From Flavobacterium flevense (GTDB lineage Bacteria; Bacteroidota; Bacteroidia; Flavobacteriales; Flavobacteriaceae): a stretch of DNA of 64,000 nucleotides. The notes under the pieces are model-generated. The model saw only the letters and a list, made by a program, of their open reading frames with translations. It was not told the origin of the DNA and ran no database searches. Shown here in pieces: positions 41,764 to 50,679 of the stretch (position 1 is its first letter; the number at the start of each line of letters is the position of its first letter). Both the position numbers and the translations under genes were made by a program. Location of the stretch: positions 1 to 64,000 of the forward strand of contig NZ_FRCC01000006.1 of the NCBI RefSeq assembly GCF_900142775.1, given 5' to 3'.

Positions 41764-42138
41764 TAAATCTATTTTGATAAATTGGGTTTAGCAGGATGAA
41801 TTCAAGTCATAAAGGTAACATTAAATTCTCAAAATGACGGGGAGATGTTTCGAAGTTAGAAGTTAGAAGTTAGAAGTAGGAAGTTAGAAGTTAGAAGTCA
41901 GAAGTCAGAAGTTGGAAGTTAGAAGTTGGAAGTTAGAAGTAGGGAGTCAGAAGTAGAGAGTCAGAAGTAGAGTTAGCAAATAAAATCTTCAACAAGACTT
42001 ACACAGTTAGTGAGACACTACCAAAAAGGCTCCGATTATAAACCGAAGCCTTAACTTTTTAACTTACACACTTTTTGGGATAGTGTCTAATGCTTACGAA
42101 GGAAGCATCTAATCAAGTAACTCTATAAAGTATTGGAT
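41737..42138. repeat. Direct repeat, left copy, flanking the HepT/MntA module
   Basis: Segments of this stretch recur in the same order at 42821-43042: the kinase start region (41737-41767, 30 of 31 bases), GGTTTAGCAGGATGAATTCA and onward (about 41786-41848), an exact 31-base block (41975-42005) and a block of about 50 bases (42088-42138). The left copy also holds a heptamer repeat tract (41858-41970) and a 76-bp palindrome that the right copy lacks. Confidence 0.8.
42013..42088. repeat. 76-bp palindrome inserted in the left repeat copy
   Basis: AGACACTACCAAAAAG (42013-42028) pairs with CTTTTTGGGATAGTGTCT (42071-42088) apart from a 2-base bulge, and AAGGCTCCG / CGAAGCCTT form an inner arm. 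The corresponding site in the right copy (about 42981-42991) has no such sequence, so this is a recent insertion or a loss. Confidence 0.65.
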
Positions 42139-42477
42139 TTACTCTTCAGTTAGGAAATCAGAAATTTGTTTGTGTATATCAGGAATTTTATTTTTCACAA
42201 CATCCCAAACAATTGTGTAATTAACACCCATATAATCATGAATCAGTCTGTCTCTCATTCCTGCCATATTTTTCCATTGAATAGTATTCTTTTTCAATTT
42301 AAAATCTGAAGGAATGTTCTTTGTCGCTTCTCCAATAACTTCCAAACTTCTTACAACAGCTCGCTTTAAAGTTTCATCTTCTAAGAATTCATCAAATAAC
42401 AAATTACCACTAACAGAAATAATGTATGAACATTCGTCTTGAATATGTTTAAGATATTCTTTTGGATCTTTAGACAT
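42139..42477 (-). CDS. hepT: HepT-like toxin (HEPN/DUF86)
   Basis: A 112-residue HEPN-domain protein with the RX4HXY motif at residues 75-82 (RDRLIHDY). In studied HepT/MntA pairs the toxin is an RNase or is neutralised by AMP addition on the motif tyrosine; the same is inferred here. The gene overlaps the antitoxin gene by 8 bases and is translated after it. The pair is enclosed by long direct repeats, consistent with recent arrival or duplication of the flanks. Confidence 0.9.
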   Translation of the reverse strand: MSKDPKEYLKHIQDECSYIISVSGNLLFDEFLEDETLKRAVVRSLEVIGEATKNIPSDFKLKKNTIQWKNMAGMRDRLIHDYMGVNYTIVWDVVKNKIPDIHKQISDFLTEE

Positions 42478-42766
42478 ATTGCACTTCGTTTAGAATTTTT
42501 GGACCAATATAGGGACTCAATCCATTTTTAGTTACGACTTCGATTTTTTCGTTTTTGAAAAGTTTTTCAAACAAATCATAAACAGCCATATAATTATCGA
42601 AATTTTCTTTTTCAGGTTCAAAATCAATCAATAAATCAATATCACTTTCACTTGATTGTTCATTACGTAGATAGGAACCAAATAAGCCAACATTTCGAAT
42701 ACCAAGTTTCGAAAGCTTAAGCTTATTCGATTTTAGTATTTTTAATATGTTGTCTTTTGTTGTCAT
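42470..42766 (-). CDS. mntA: MntA-like minimal nucleotidyltransferase antitoxin
   Basis: A 98-residue nucleotidyltransferase with the family signature GSX10DXD: G30-S31 in LFGSYLRNEQ and D42-I-D44 in SESDIDLLIDFE. It is the antitoxin of the HepT toxin and, in known systems, adds AMP to the toxin. It is the upstream gene of the module; 8 bases overlap with hepT suggest coupled translation. Confidence 0.9.
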   Translation of the reverse strand: MTTKDNILKILKSNKLKLSKLGIRNVGLFGSYLRNEQSSESDIDLLIDFEPEKENFDNYMAVYDLFEKLFKNEKIEVVTKNGLSPYIGPKILNEVQYV

Positions 42767-42820
42767 TGTAAACTTTTTTCAAATATACAAAACTTTGTCT
42801 TTTCAAAATCAGGTGTTCAA

Positions 42821-43042
42821 AATCAGTATTAATGTTTTGATATTCATTAAAAGTGGATTTGGCAGGATGAATTTAATTCGTAAAGGTAATACTGAATTAT
42901 CTAAATGACGAGAACTTTAAAATTGGAAGTAGGAAGTAGAGTTGAGACTTAGCAAATAAAATCTTCAACAAGACTTACACACAAAGTTGTAATGCTGACG
43001 AAGGAAGCATCTCATCAAGTAACTCTATAAAGTATTTGATTG
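42821..43042. repeat. Direct repeat, right copy, flanking the HepT/MntA module
   Basis: Counterpart of 41737-42138: 42821-42851 repeats the histidine kinase start region with one mismatch, 42855-42914 is a diverged middle block, 42951-42981 is an exact 31-base block, and 42990-43041 matches 42088-42138. It has only a short heptamer tract and lacks the palindrome. Together with the left copy it brackets the toxin-antitoxin genes. Confidence 0.8.
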
Positions 43043-43126
43043 CTTTCTGTGTGTACGGAAAACATTTGATCCGGATGACAGCGAACAGCACCAGATTTTT
43101 ATTAAGGTAATTTGGAATTTATTACC

Positions 43127-43603
43127 TTAATCAGATTTACTTGCAGTTTGTATTTTGGATATTTCGTTTTCTAATCTATCGAAATTTTCTTCATTTTTTG
43201 GTTCTGCAAACTTTTTGATTTTTTGACATTCTTCGGTAGTATCGAAAGTCATTAAAAATGAAATTTCACTTCTTGAATCACTAAGTTTTCTGAATTTAAT
43301 TTCCATGTCAAATAGGGGTTGTGTCTCTCTTGTCCAGCTAATCAATGCTAAAGGTTCTACAATTTTAAAAACAGAAGCGTTTTCATAATTACCTTTTTCA
43401 GGTCCATGCATCGTAAGAATCCATTTTCCACCGGCTTTTAAATCAAATTCGTGAATTGTATTTGTAAAGCCATTAGGTCCCCACCAATTTTTTAGATGGA
43501 GCGGATTTGCGAAAGCCTCATAAACAATTTCTAATGGATAGTTTAAAATTCGGGAGCTGAAAATTTCACGGTCTGAATTAGGAGTCATATTCATATTTTT
43601 CAA
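43127..43603 (-). CDS. SRPBCC (AHSA1-like) domain protein
   Basis: A 158-residue START/AHSA1-like protein: FSSRILNYPLEIVYEAFANP, LKNWWGPNGFTNTIHEFDLK, GGKWILTMHGPEKGNYEN and LISWTRETQPLF are in the usual order of this fold. Such proteins bind small hydrophobic ligands or assist stress responses; no ligand is evident. It ends about 85 bases right of the right-hand repeat of the toxin-antitoxin module. Alternative starts at Met4 or Met6 are possible. Confidence 0.8.
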   Translation of the reverse strand: MKNMNMTPNSDREIFSSRILNYPLEIVYEAFANPLHLKNWWGPNGFTNTIHEFDLKAGGKWILTMHGPEKGNYENASVFKIVEPLALISWTRETQPLFDMEIKFRKLSDSRSEISFLMTFDTTEECQKIKKFAEPKNEENFDRLENEISKIQTASKSD

Positions 43604-43667
43604 TTTTTAGATGGTTAAAGTCTTTATAGTAAATGTTTTACTTATTCTACCTTCTGTTTTCTAAATT

Positions 43668-45167
43668 TTAAAATCTGGCAATCTTATCTTTCCAACCCTC
43701 ATAACCCTTTGTTGGTAAATCATTATTTGGGTTAGCTAGTACTTGTTCAGTTTGTTTTTTATTAATTGCCGAAAGTTGTTCAATACTTTCATACACACCG
43801 CTTTTTAATCCGGATAAATAGGCAGCTCCTAAGGCAGAAACATCAGGATTTCGTTGTTTGTTGAGCGGAATCTCTAACAAATCTGCCAGGAAGTGAATCA
43901 CAAATGGGTTTTGAGTCATTCCGCCATTTACCGAAATGGATTTTAATGCGGCTTGCATGTCTTTTTCCATCGCTTGCACCACATCTTTTATTTGGTACGG
44001 AATACTTTCTAAAGCAGCTCTGACAATATGATTTTTAGTAGTGCCAAAAGTCATTCCTTCAATCGATGCTTTTCGGCTCATTTGCCAGTGTGGCGCACCC
44101 AGTCCGCTAAAAGCCGGAATCAGGTAAACGCCCGCATTATCAGTAATTGCGGTTGCCATCGCGGCAGTTTCGGCAGGAGCTGAGAACAATTGCAATTCGT
44201 TTTTCAACCATTCGATAGTAGAACCACAGGAAACAATGGCGCCTTCGAGTGCATAGTCCACGCGATTTTCAGTACTCCAGCAAATGGTAGTCAACATCCC
44301 GGAATCAGATAAAACGGCTTTATCGCCTATATTCATCATTATCGAACTTCCGGTTCCCAGAGTGACTTTGGCAGTACCTTTTTCGAAACAGCCTTCTCCA
44401 AAAGTAGCCGCATGCGAATCACCAATGAGTGAAGTCATGGGTATCGAAAAGGAGGTTTCCAAATTTAAAATTTCGCCCCATTTGATTATTCCAAAGTCAT
44501 GCGAAGAAGGGCAGGGCTGTGGCAGGTTTAAGTTAGAAAGCTTCCATTTTTCCAGAATTTCGGTATCCCATTGTAAGCTATGAATATTAAAAAGCAAGGT
44601 TCTGCAGGCATTCGTATAATCGGTTTTGAAATGAGCGCCATTCGTCAGTTTGTACAAAATCCAGCAATCAACAGTTCCAAAGTATACTTCGCCGTTTACC
44701 ACTTTTTCTTTTAATTCAGAATCATTTTCCAATAACCAAAGCAATTTGGTACCCGAAAAATAAGGGTCTAACAGCAAACCTGTTTTTTGTTTGATGCCTT
44801 CATTTTGCCCTTTTTCAATCAAATCAGTACAAATTGCGATGGAGCGTTTACAAGCCCAAACCACCGCCGGAGCCAGTGCATTTCCATCCTTGTCCCAAAG
44901 CACAAAAGTTTCTCTCTGATTACTGATTCCGCAGGAAACAATGTCAGCAATGTGTAAGCCTTTTTGTGTAAAATCGTTCAGACATTCGGTTACCGAATCC
45001 AATACATTCTGATAGATGTCTTCCGGATTTTGTTCCACAAAACCATTATCAAAATAACTGGTTTTTAAGTCCACACTACCTTTGGCGACAGCCTGCCCTG
45101 ACTCGTCAAAAAGGATGGTTTTAGTACTGCTGGTACCTTGGTCTATAGCGAGAATATATTTTTTCAT
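43668..45167 (-). CDS. FGGY carbohydrate kinase, glycerol-kinase-like
   Basis: A 499-residue kinase of the FGGY family: AIDQGTSSTKTILFDESGQA at the start, FDNGFVEQNPEDIYQNVL, ISNQRETFVLWDKDGNALAP, GDSHAATFGEGC, LGTGSSIMM and GGMTQNPFVIHFLADLLEI. Several stretches resemble GlpK, so glycerol is possible. The context (isomerase, split transketolase, ribose-type ABC importer) instead suggests phosphorylation of a ketose. No glycerol facilitator or glpD lies here. It is separated from the permease gene by a 550-base gap containing a palindrome. Confidence 0.85.
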   Translation of the reverse strand: MKKYILAIDQGTSSTKTILFDESGQAVAKGSVDLKTSYFDNGFVEQNPEDIYQNVLDSVTECLNDFTQKGLHIADIVSCGISNQRETFVLWDKDGNALAPAVVWACKRSIAICTDLIEKGQNEGIKQKTGLLLDPYFSGTKLLWLLENDSELKEKVVNGEVYFGTVDCWILYKLTNGAHFKTDYTNACRTLLFNIHSLQWDTEILEKWKLSNLNLPQPCPSSHDFGIIKWGEILNLETSFSIPMTSLIGDSHAATFGEGCFEKGTAKVTLGTGSSIMMNIGDKAVLSDSGMLTTICWSTENRVDYALEGAIVSCGSTIEWLKNELQLFSAPAETAAMATAITDNAGVYLIPAFSGLGAPHWQMSRKASIEGMTFGTTKNHIVRAALESIPYQIKDVVQAMEKDMQAALKSISVNGGMTQNPFVIHFLADLLEIPLNKQRNPDVSALGAAYLSGLKSGVYESIEQLSAINKKQTEQVLANPNNDLPTKGYEGWKDKIARF

Positions 45168-45717
45168 TTATTTAATTATAAATCAAATTGTTATTGCTTA
45201 CGATAATCAACGGTCCTTAGCTTCCGGAGTCGAGTGTCAAATGTTTGAAGGATGCGTAAAAAGAAAAGCTGTTTGAGCGTAGCGAGTTCTTTTCTTTTAG
45301 CATTCGAAAACTAATTTGACCGATGAGGAAGTGTAAGACTTGATTTTTTTGTTTCTTTTTTGATCAAGCAAAAAAGAAAATGGGTAAATCTAATTTCCAC
45401 TTTTAGTAAAAACATTATTAGTAACTTTTTAAATACTGTTTTAAAGCACTTCGACAAGCTTACACTGACATGAATTTACCTTAAACAAAAATATTTATAA
45501 ACTTTTCACCATTAAGAAGTTAAGGAGCATTAAGAAGTCTGTTTAAAATTCATTAAAAAAAGAAATTTTCTTTTTCCCCTCCCTAAAGGGTGGAAAATTT
45601 CTTGAAAATTCATTAAAATTACACCCTTTAGGGGCAGGGGAATTAATTTTAATGAATTTTAAACAGGCACTAAGTCTTAACTATCTCAATTTCTTAATGG
45701 TAAATAAATTAATGTCT
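45168..45717. other. Gap between kinase and permease genes
   Basis: No gene is visible. The left half is unremarkable AT-rich DNA; the right half holds a nested palindrome (45509-45700) listed separately. Confidence 0.5.
45509..45700. repeat. Nested palindrome in the sugar locus
   Basis: CCATTAAGAA (45509-45518) pairs with TTCTTAATGG (45691-45700), and a perfect 20-bp pair joins 45539-45558 with 45647-45666 (CTGTTTAAAATTCATTAAAA and complement). Between them lie CCCTCCCTAAAGGGTGG and CCCTTTAGGGGCAGGGG, motifs that recur at 59650-59910. No frame is coded. Confidence 0.75.
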
Positions 45718-46692
45718 TTACTTATTTTTCTGGTTCATTTTATCAATAATCACGGCTAATAAAATAACAATCCCTTTTACTACTTGTTGCCAGAAAGGCG
45801 ATACATCAAGCAATACCAATCCGTTATTTAAAACCCCGATGATGATAGCACCAATAACAGTTCCGGTTACCGTTCCCACACCGCCAGATAGCGAAGTTCC
45901 TCCAATCACTACGGCTGCAATAGAATCCAGTTCGTAACTCATACCGGCATTGGGTTGTGCTGAGTTCAGTCTCGAAGTAACTAAAATTCCGCCTACAGCA
46001 GCCATCATTCCCGCTATACCGTAAACGGCAAGCTTGATTTTGTTAATGCTGATTCCTGATAAAAAAGCCGCTTTTTCATTGCCTCCAATGGCATAAATGT
46101 AACGTCCAAAAGTAGTTTTATTGGTTAGAAAAACCACAATTAATACCATTATTAGCGAAATCCACACCGGAACGGGAATGCCTAAAATCCAGCCCGAACC
46201 TATAAATTCAAATTTAGGACCTAAGTTTGAAATAGGAATTCCTTCGGTATAAAGCATGGTCAAACCGCGGGCAATTGTCAGCATGGCCAGTGTTGCCACA
46301 AAGGGCGGAATGGCAAATTTAGTAATGACCCAGCCGTTGAACAATCCCAGCGCCATCCCAATGAGCATGGCAGTTAAAATAGCGCCCAATACAGTGAATC
46401 CCACGAATAAATCGAGCGATTCAAATACGAGTCCGTTTTTCAATACTCCGGCACAAACGGCAGCCGAAAGTCCTAAAACAGAACCCACAGAAAGATCGAT
46501 TCCCGCCATCAAAACCACTAAGGTCATGCCGACAGAAATACAAACATTTACAGAGATTTGTCTTAATACATTCCAGAGATTCGTGCTGGTCATGAACTTA
46601 TCAGACAGCAGACTAATAAATAAACACAACAGAAATAAGGCAATTAATGATTGCGATTTTTTAACAAGTGGGTGGTTTAAGGTGATGTTCAT
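45718..46692 (-). CDS. Ribose-type ABC sugar permease
   Basis: A 324-residue membrane protein of the RbsC/BPD_transp_2 family with about eight to ten helices, VCISVGMTLVVLMAGIDLSV near residues 49-68, YAIGGNEKAAFLSGI (the ATPase contact loop) and the C-terminal GTSLSGGVGTVTGTVIGAII. It forms the channel with the adjacent ATPase (2-base gap). Import substrate is probably a pentose or related sugar. It is the last gene of the tight part of the operon. Confidence 0.9.
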   Translation of the reverse strand: MNITLNHPLVKKSQSLIALFLLCLFISLLSDKFMTSTNLWNVLRQISVNVCISVGMTLVVLMAGIDLSVGSVLGLSAAVCAGVLKNGLVFESLDLFVGFTVLGAILTAMLIGMALGLFNGWVITKFAIPPFVATLAMLTIARGLTMLYTEGIPISNLGPKFEFIGSGWILGIPVPVWISLIMVLIVVFLTNKTTFGRYIYAIGGNEKAAFLSGISINKIKLAVYGIAGMMAAVGGILVTSRLNSAQPNAGMSYELDSIAAVVIGGTSLSGGVGTVTGTVIGAIIIGVLNNGLVLLDVSPFWQQVVKGIVILLAVIIDKMNQKNK

Positions 46693-46694
46693 AA

Positions 46695-48185
46695 TTATTC
46701 AGGTAAGGCTGATTTTAATAATTTGTCTTCGTTGGCTTCTGCGGCTAAATAGGAGGCTTTTATTTTTCCTTCGGCCATCACTAAAATCCGATCCGAAAGT
46801 GCTAGTATTTCGGGAATTTCAGAGGAAACTAATAGAATACTCATTTGGTTGGCTGCGAGTATTTTGATGAGGTTGTAAATTTCGTTTTTAGCATTAATAT
46901 CAATTCCGCGGGTAGGCTCATCCATCATTAAAATCTGTGGATTGGTTGCGAGCCATTTGGCTAAAACTACTTTTTGTTGGTTTCCGCCACTCAGGTTTTG
47001 GCACAATTGTGTTTCTGATGGTGTTTTAATGCTTAGCTTTTCAATATAATCTCTGGCCGAGGCTTTTTCTTTAGTATTGTTCAAAAGTCCCATAGAAGCA
47101 AGCTGCGTCAGGCTGATATTGGATGAAATATCCATGCCTAAAACTAATCCTTCGGTTTTTCGGTCTTCGGTAACAAAAGCCAATCCGTTTTCAATGGCAT
47201 TTTTAGGTTGTTTATGAATCGCTTTTACTCCGTTAATCTCAATAGTACTTTCGCTATTGTTGTGGTGCATGCCAAAAATAGTTTCTAAAAGCTCTGTTCT
47301 TCCGGCTCCCATTAATCCAAAAATCCCCAAAATTTCTCCTTTTTTTAATTCGAAAGAAATGTCCTGAAGTATTTTTCTGTTTTTGACAACCGGATTATTA
47401 AGGTTTAAATCCTGAACTTTTAAAACGGTACTATGAAATTGCGTTGAAGTATTTTTTTTCTCAATAAGTACTTCACGTCCCACCATTTTACGGATTAAAT
47501 CCTGCTCGGTAGTCGCTTTCATTTCGCCGGCATCAATGGTATTTCCGTCTCTTAAAACCGTATAATGTTCCGCAATTCGAAACAATTCATCCATTTTATG
47601 CGAAATGTAAACAATGGTTTTTCCTTCTGATTTTAATTGCTCAATAATACGATGCAGGTTTTCAATTTCCTTATCGCTCAAAGCTGATGTGGGTTCGTCC
47701 ATCAGAATAATATCGGCATTCGATAATAAAGCTTTGGCAATTTCGACCAATTGCTGTTCGCCCACTTTTAGTTTTTGAACTAAGGTTCTAGGGGAAACAT
47801 TCAATTGGATTTTTTCGAAAATTGTTTTGGCTTCCGCCTCCATTTTGGCAGTATCCAAAAGTCCGAAAGCATTTAAAATTTCTCTTCCTAAAAATAAATT
47901 TTCGGTTACACTAAGTTCCGGAATTAAATTCAGTTCCTGATGAATAATAGCAATTCCAGCGTTCTGAGCTTCTTTGATGTTCGAAAACCGAACCGTTTCT
48001 CCGTACAATTTTATTTCACCGTCATATTCGGTATAAGCACCTGTCAAAATTTTTAGCAAGGTCGATTTACCCGCACCATTTTCTCCCAATATCGCATTTA
48101 CTTTTGCAGGATAAAATTTAAAATTTACCTGATTCAGTACTTTTACGCCTGGGAATTCTTTTGATATTTTAACTGCTTCTAACAA
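46695..48185 (-). CDS. Ribose-type ABC sugar ATPase, two fused nucleotide-binding domains
   Basis: A 496-residue RbsA-like protein with two ABC domains. First: GENGAGKSTLLKILTGAY, KVGEQQLVEIAKAL and IILMDEPTSALS. Second: GLMGAGRTELLE, LSGGNQQKVVLAKWL and MMDEPTRGID. As in RbsA, the second Walker A is degenerate (no GKS). It powers the sugar importer with the permease downstream (2 bases) and the lipoprotein binding protein upstream. Confidence 0.92.
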   Translation of the reverse strand: MLEAVKISKEFPGVKVLNQVNFKFYPAKVNAILGENGAGKSTLLKILTGAYTEYDGEIKLYGETVRFSNIKEAQNAGIAIIHQELNLIPELSVTENLFLGREILNAFGLLDTAKMEAEAKTIFEKIQLNVSPRTLVQKLKVGEQQLVEIAKALLSNADIILMDEPTSALSDKEIENLHRIIEQLKSEGKTIVYISHKMDELFRIAEHYTVLRDGNTIDAGEMKATTEQDLIRKMVGREVLIEKKNTSTQFHSTVLKVQDLNLNNPVVKNRKILQDISFELKKGEILGIFGLMGAGRTELLETIFGMHHNNSESTIEINGVKAIHKQPKNAIENGLAFVTEDRKTEGLVLGMDISSNISLTQLASMGLLNNTKEKASARDYIEKLSIKTPSETQLCQNLSGGNQQKVVLAKWLATNPQILMMDEPTRGIDINAKNEIYNLIKILAANQMSILLVSSEIPEILALSDRILVMAEGKIKASYLAAEANEDKLLKSALPE

Positions 48186-48186
48186 T

Positions 48187-48798
48187 TTATTGAAGTTTAA
48201 TTTGGGAAGGAATCACGGTTATTTTCTCTCGTAAATTTTGCTTTTTGCTAAGTTTGATGGCTCCGCTAAAGCTAATGCTGTCGCCAAGTTTAACTTTGCT
48301 GATTTCTTTTGGAATAACATCATTTCGGATAATATCATTCAGCGATTCAGAAACCTTATTGAATTGTGCATTGGTCTTAAAATCGGTCAGTTTTACCAAT
48401 CCCGAAGCATCCCGAATTGCATTCCCAAAAATGTATTTGGTATCAATGTAAACGATACCATTTTTTTCGTCGGCAATGGTGTAAAGTCCGTCTGTGATAT
48501 CAATAATTTTTCCGGTACTCTGAATCATAAAATAAGCCGAATTTCCTATTCCAAGACGGTTTCCATACTTTTCAAAAGTAGTTTCCGGATTGGATTGCAT
48601 CAAAGAGGTCAAATCGCCTAACGTGATTTTTTTACTTTTCAGAATGCCTTTGTAATAGATCGAATCAGCATAAGCCTTGAAATCAAAATTTTCTTTGGTA
48701 GCGGCTTTAACCACACTCAGTTTTTTAAAATAAACCGAATTATATCCTAAAGTCAGCACGATCAGCAATCCTAAAATATACGCATATCTTTTTTTCAT
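48187..48798 (-). CDS. DUF2291 protein of sugar ABC operon
   Basis: A 203-residue protein with one N-terminal membrane helix (YAYILGLLIVLTLGYNSVYF) and a periplasmic domain containing FKAYADSIYYKGILKSKKIT, KYGNRLGIGNSAYFMIQSTG and VYIDTKYIFGNAIRDASGLV. This is the DUF2291 family that accompanies certain ribose-type ABC importers; its role, perhaps assisting the importer, is not established. It sits 1 base from both the ATPase and binding-protein genes. Confidence 0.85.
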   Translation of the reverse strand: MKKRYAYILGLLIVLTLGYNSVYFKKLSVVKAATKENFDFKAYADSIYYKGILKSKKITLGDLTSLMQSNPETTFEKYGNRLGIGNSAYFMIQSTGKIIDITDGLYTIADEKNGIVYIDTKYIFGNAIRDASGLVKLTDFKTNAQFNKVSESLNDIIRNDVIPKEISKVKLGDSISFSGAIKLSKKQNLREKITVIPSQIKLQ

Positions 48799-48799
48799 A

Positions 48800-49720
48800 T
48801 TAATAGTCTTTTATGTTTGCTGCGTTTACTAATTCTACTTCAACAGGTACTCTTTGAGGGAAATCACGTCGACCTTTAAAATATTCATCGGCATATTTAG
48901 CGGCTGTTTCTGCCATAATCAATGGAAATTGCATTCCGGTTGCGACAATTTTCTTCTCCCGAATTTTTTCGATTACATCGCCCGCTCCGTCAAAACCAAA
49001 TATTTTAACCTTATACGCTTTTCCCGCCGATTGTAAAGCCTGAAAAGCACCCATAGCCATGGCATCGTTGCCACAAAAAACAGCATCGATATCAGGATTT
49101 GCCTGCATAATGGTTTCCAGCACTTCCATCGCTTTGTTTCTGTCGAAATTGCCACTTTGCTGTGCCACCATTTTTAAATTAGGAAATTTATCAACCACCG
49201 AATGAAACCCGCCCGAGCGTGCCCAGGTATTGTTATCGCCCACTAAACCTAAAATTTCTACATAATTCCCTTTCTCTTTCAGTTCTTTTACAAATTCGAT
49301 TCCTATAGATACACAACCGGAATAATTGTCTGAAAGAATCTGGCTCGTAGCCGCATCATCGGCATTGATTTCTCTGTCCATGCAAAATACCGGAATCCCA
49401 GCTGTTTTGGCTTTTAAAACATTCGAAATTGAACCATCAGAATCGGTTGGATTTAACAAAATAGCATCGTAACCGGAAGAAATCAGGTTTTCAAAATTGT
49501 CTGATTCTACCGCAGGGTTGTTTTGCGAATCGAATATTTTAGCTTCATAGCCCAATTTTTCAGCATTTTTAGCCGCTGATTCGGCGAGCATCACAAACCA
49601 CGGATTGTTTAAGGTAGAAACCACAACCGCAATTTTCGGTTTTTCGGACTTGTCTTTTGAAGAACATCCAAAAACAAAAATTACAGTCAACAGGAGCAAA
49701 GCAAGTGATCTTATTTTCAT
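48800..49720 (-). CDS. Sugar-binding lipoprotein of ABC importer
   Basis: A 306-residue RbsB-like binding protein anchored as a lipoprotein ([20 protein letters not shown], cysteine 19). Mature part: [77 protein letters not shown] and [15 protein letters not shown]. The NNPWF, DRE and NDAMA motifs mark the pentose/hexose-binding type-1 family. It captures the sugar at the outer face of the inner membrane. Its start overlaps the end of the transketolase subunit gene by 4 bases. Confidence 0.9.
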   Translation of the reverse strand: MKIRSLALLLLTVIFVFGCSSKDKSEKPKIAVVVSTLNNPWFVMLAESAAKNAEKLGYEAKIFDSQNNPAVESDNFENLISSGYDAILLNPTDSDGSISNVLKAKTAGIPVFCMDREINADDAATSQILSDNYSGCVSIGIEFVKELKEKGNYVEILGLVGDNNTWARSGGFHSVVDKFPNLKMVAQQSGNFDRNKAMEVLETIMQANPDIDAVFCGNDAMAMGAFQALQSAGKAYKVKIFGFDGAGDVIEKIREKKIVATGMQFPLIMAETAAKYADEYFKGRRDFPQRVPVEVELVNAANIKDY

Positions 49721-50679
49721 AGTTGGAATAGGTTTAAAGCAGTATTTTTCAATCCTTCGCCAGAAATACCATAATGATTAAAAATTTCAATTTGGGAACC
49801 GGAAACCGTATGATCATCCGGTAAGCCTACAATTTGGAATTTGTTAGTACAACCTTTTTGGAACAATAAAGAAGCCACAGCTTCACCTAATCCGCCATTA
49901 ACGGAATGTTCTTCGACAGTAATTATTGGTTTTCCGGTAGCAGCAGCGGCCAATAATAATTCGGTATCCAAAGGTTTTATAGTATGTAAACTGATTATTT
50001 TACAGGAGATTTGCTGTTCTTGTTCCAATAATTTTGCAGCTTCAACACAAGGCAAAACGGCTTCTCCGGTAGCAATAAATATCAAATCACTTCCTTCCTG
50101 AATTATGCGTCCTTTTCCAATTTTAAAATCTGAAGGATCAGGGTTTTGTTGCAAATTTTCAGGCATTCCTTTTTTTCCAAAACGAATGTAAACCGGACTT
50201 GTCATTTGTGCAGCTGCTTTAATGGCTTCGGCAGTTTCAAAATTATCGGCAGGAGCCAGAATACTGATGTTGTTGATAGCTCTCAGCACCGCATAATCAT
50301 GCAAACTGTGGTGCGTAGTTCCTAAAGCGCCATAACTGACACCCGCACTAATCCCGATTAATTTCACTGAATTGTCAGAATAAGCTACGTCATTTTTTAT
50401 TTGTTCCAAGGCTCTGGCGGTTAAAAAACAGGCAGGAGAAACCGCAAATGCTTTCTTGCCCATACTGGCTAATCCTGCGGCAACGCCTACTAAGTTTTGC
50501 TCGGCAATACCCACTTCAACAATTTGCTCCGGATATTTTTGCCCAAAAGGTACTAGTTTTCCTGAGCCACGAGAATCACTCGTAACCACCATAATATCTT
50601 TGTCTGTTGCGGCTAAATTTTGAAGTACTTCTGAAAAAACTTCCAAATTTGCTGCAGCTGCTGTTTTAGTTTCTTCCAT
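49717..50679 (-). CDS. Transketolase, C-terminal (beta) subunit
   Basis: A 320-residue half-transketolase holding the Pyr and C-terminal domains: [40 protein letters not shown] with the catalytic glutamate, [20 protein letters not shown], and [20 protein letters not shown]. It needs the separate N-terminal subunit encoded just upstream (1-base overlap). Such split enzymes serve in dedicated sugar pathways, for example apulose 4-phosphate cleavage; which sugar is used here is inferred only from context. Confidence 0.9.
   Translation of the reverse strand: MEETKTAAAANLEVFSEVLQNLAATDKDIMVVTSDSRGSGKLVPFGQKYPEQIVEVGIAEQNLVGVAAGLASMGKKAFAVSPACFLTARALEQIKNDVAYSDNSVKLIGISAGVSYGALGTTHHSLHDYAVLRAINNISILAPADNFETAEAIKAAAQMTSPVYIRFGKKGMPENLQQNPDPSDFKIGKGRIIQEGSDLIFIATGEAVLPCVEAAKLLEQEQQISCKIISLHTIKPLDTELLLAAAATGKPIITVEEHSVNGGLGEAVASLLFQKGCTNKFQIVGLPDDHTVSGSQIEIFNHYGISGEGLKNTALNLFQL

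Noticed and set aside
43668..45167. Confident naming of the FGGY kinase as glpK
   Set aside because: GlpK-like motifs are present, but the sugar-catabolic neighbours make another substrate equally likely, so no symbol was given.
46256..46867. 203-aa plus-strand frame opposite the ABC permease and ATPase genes
   Set aside because: Both minus-strand genes carry full family motifs; the opposite frame is a by-product.
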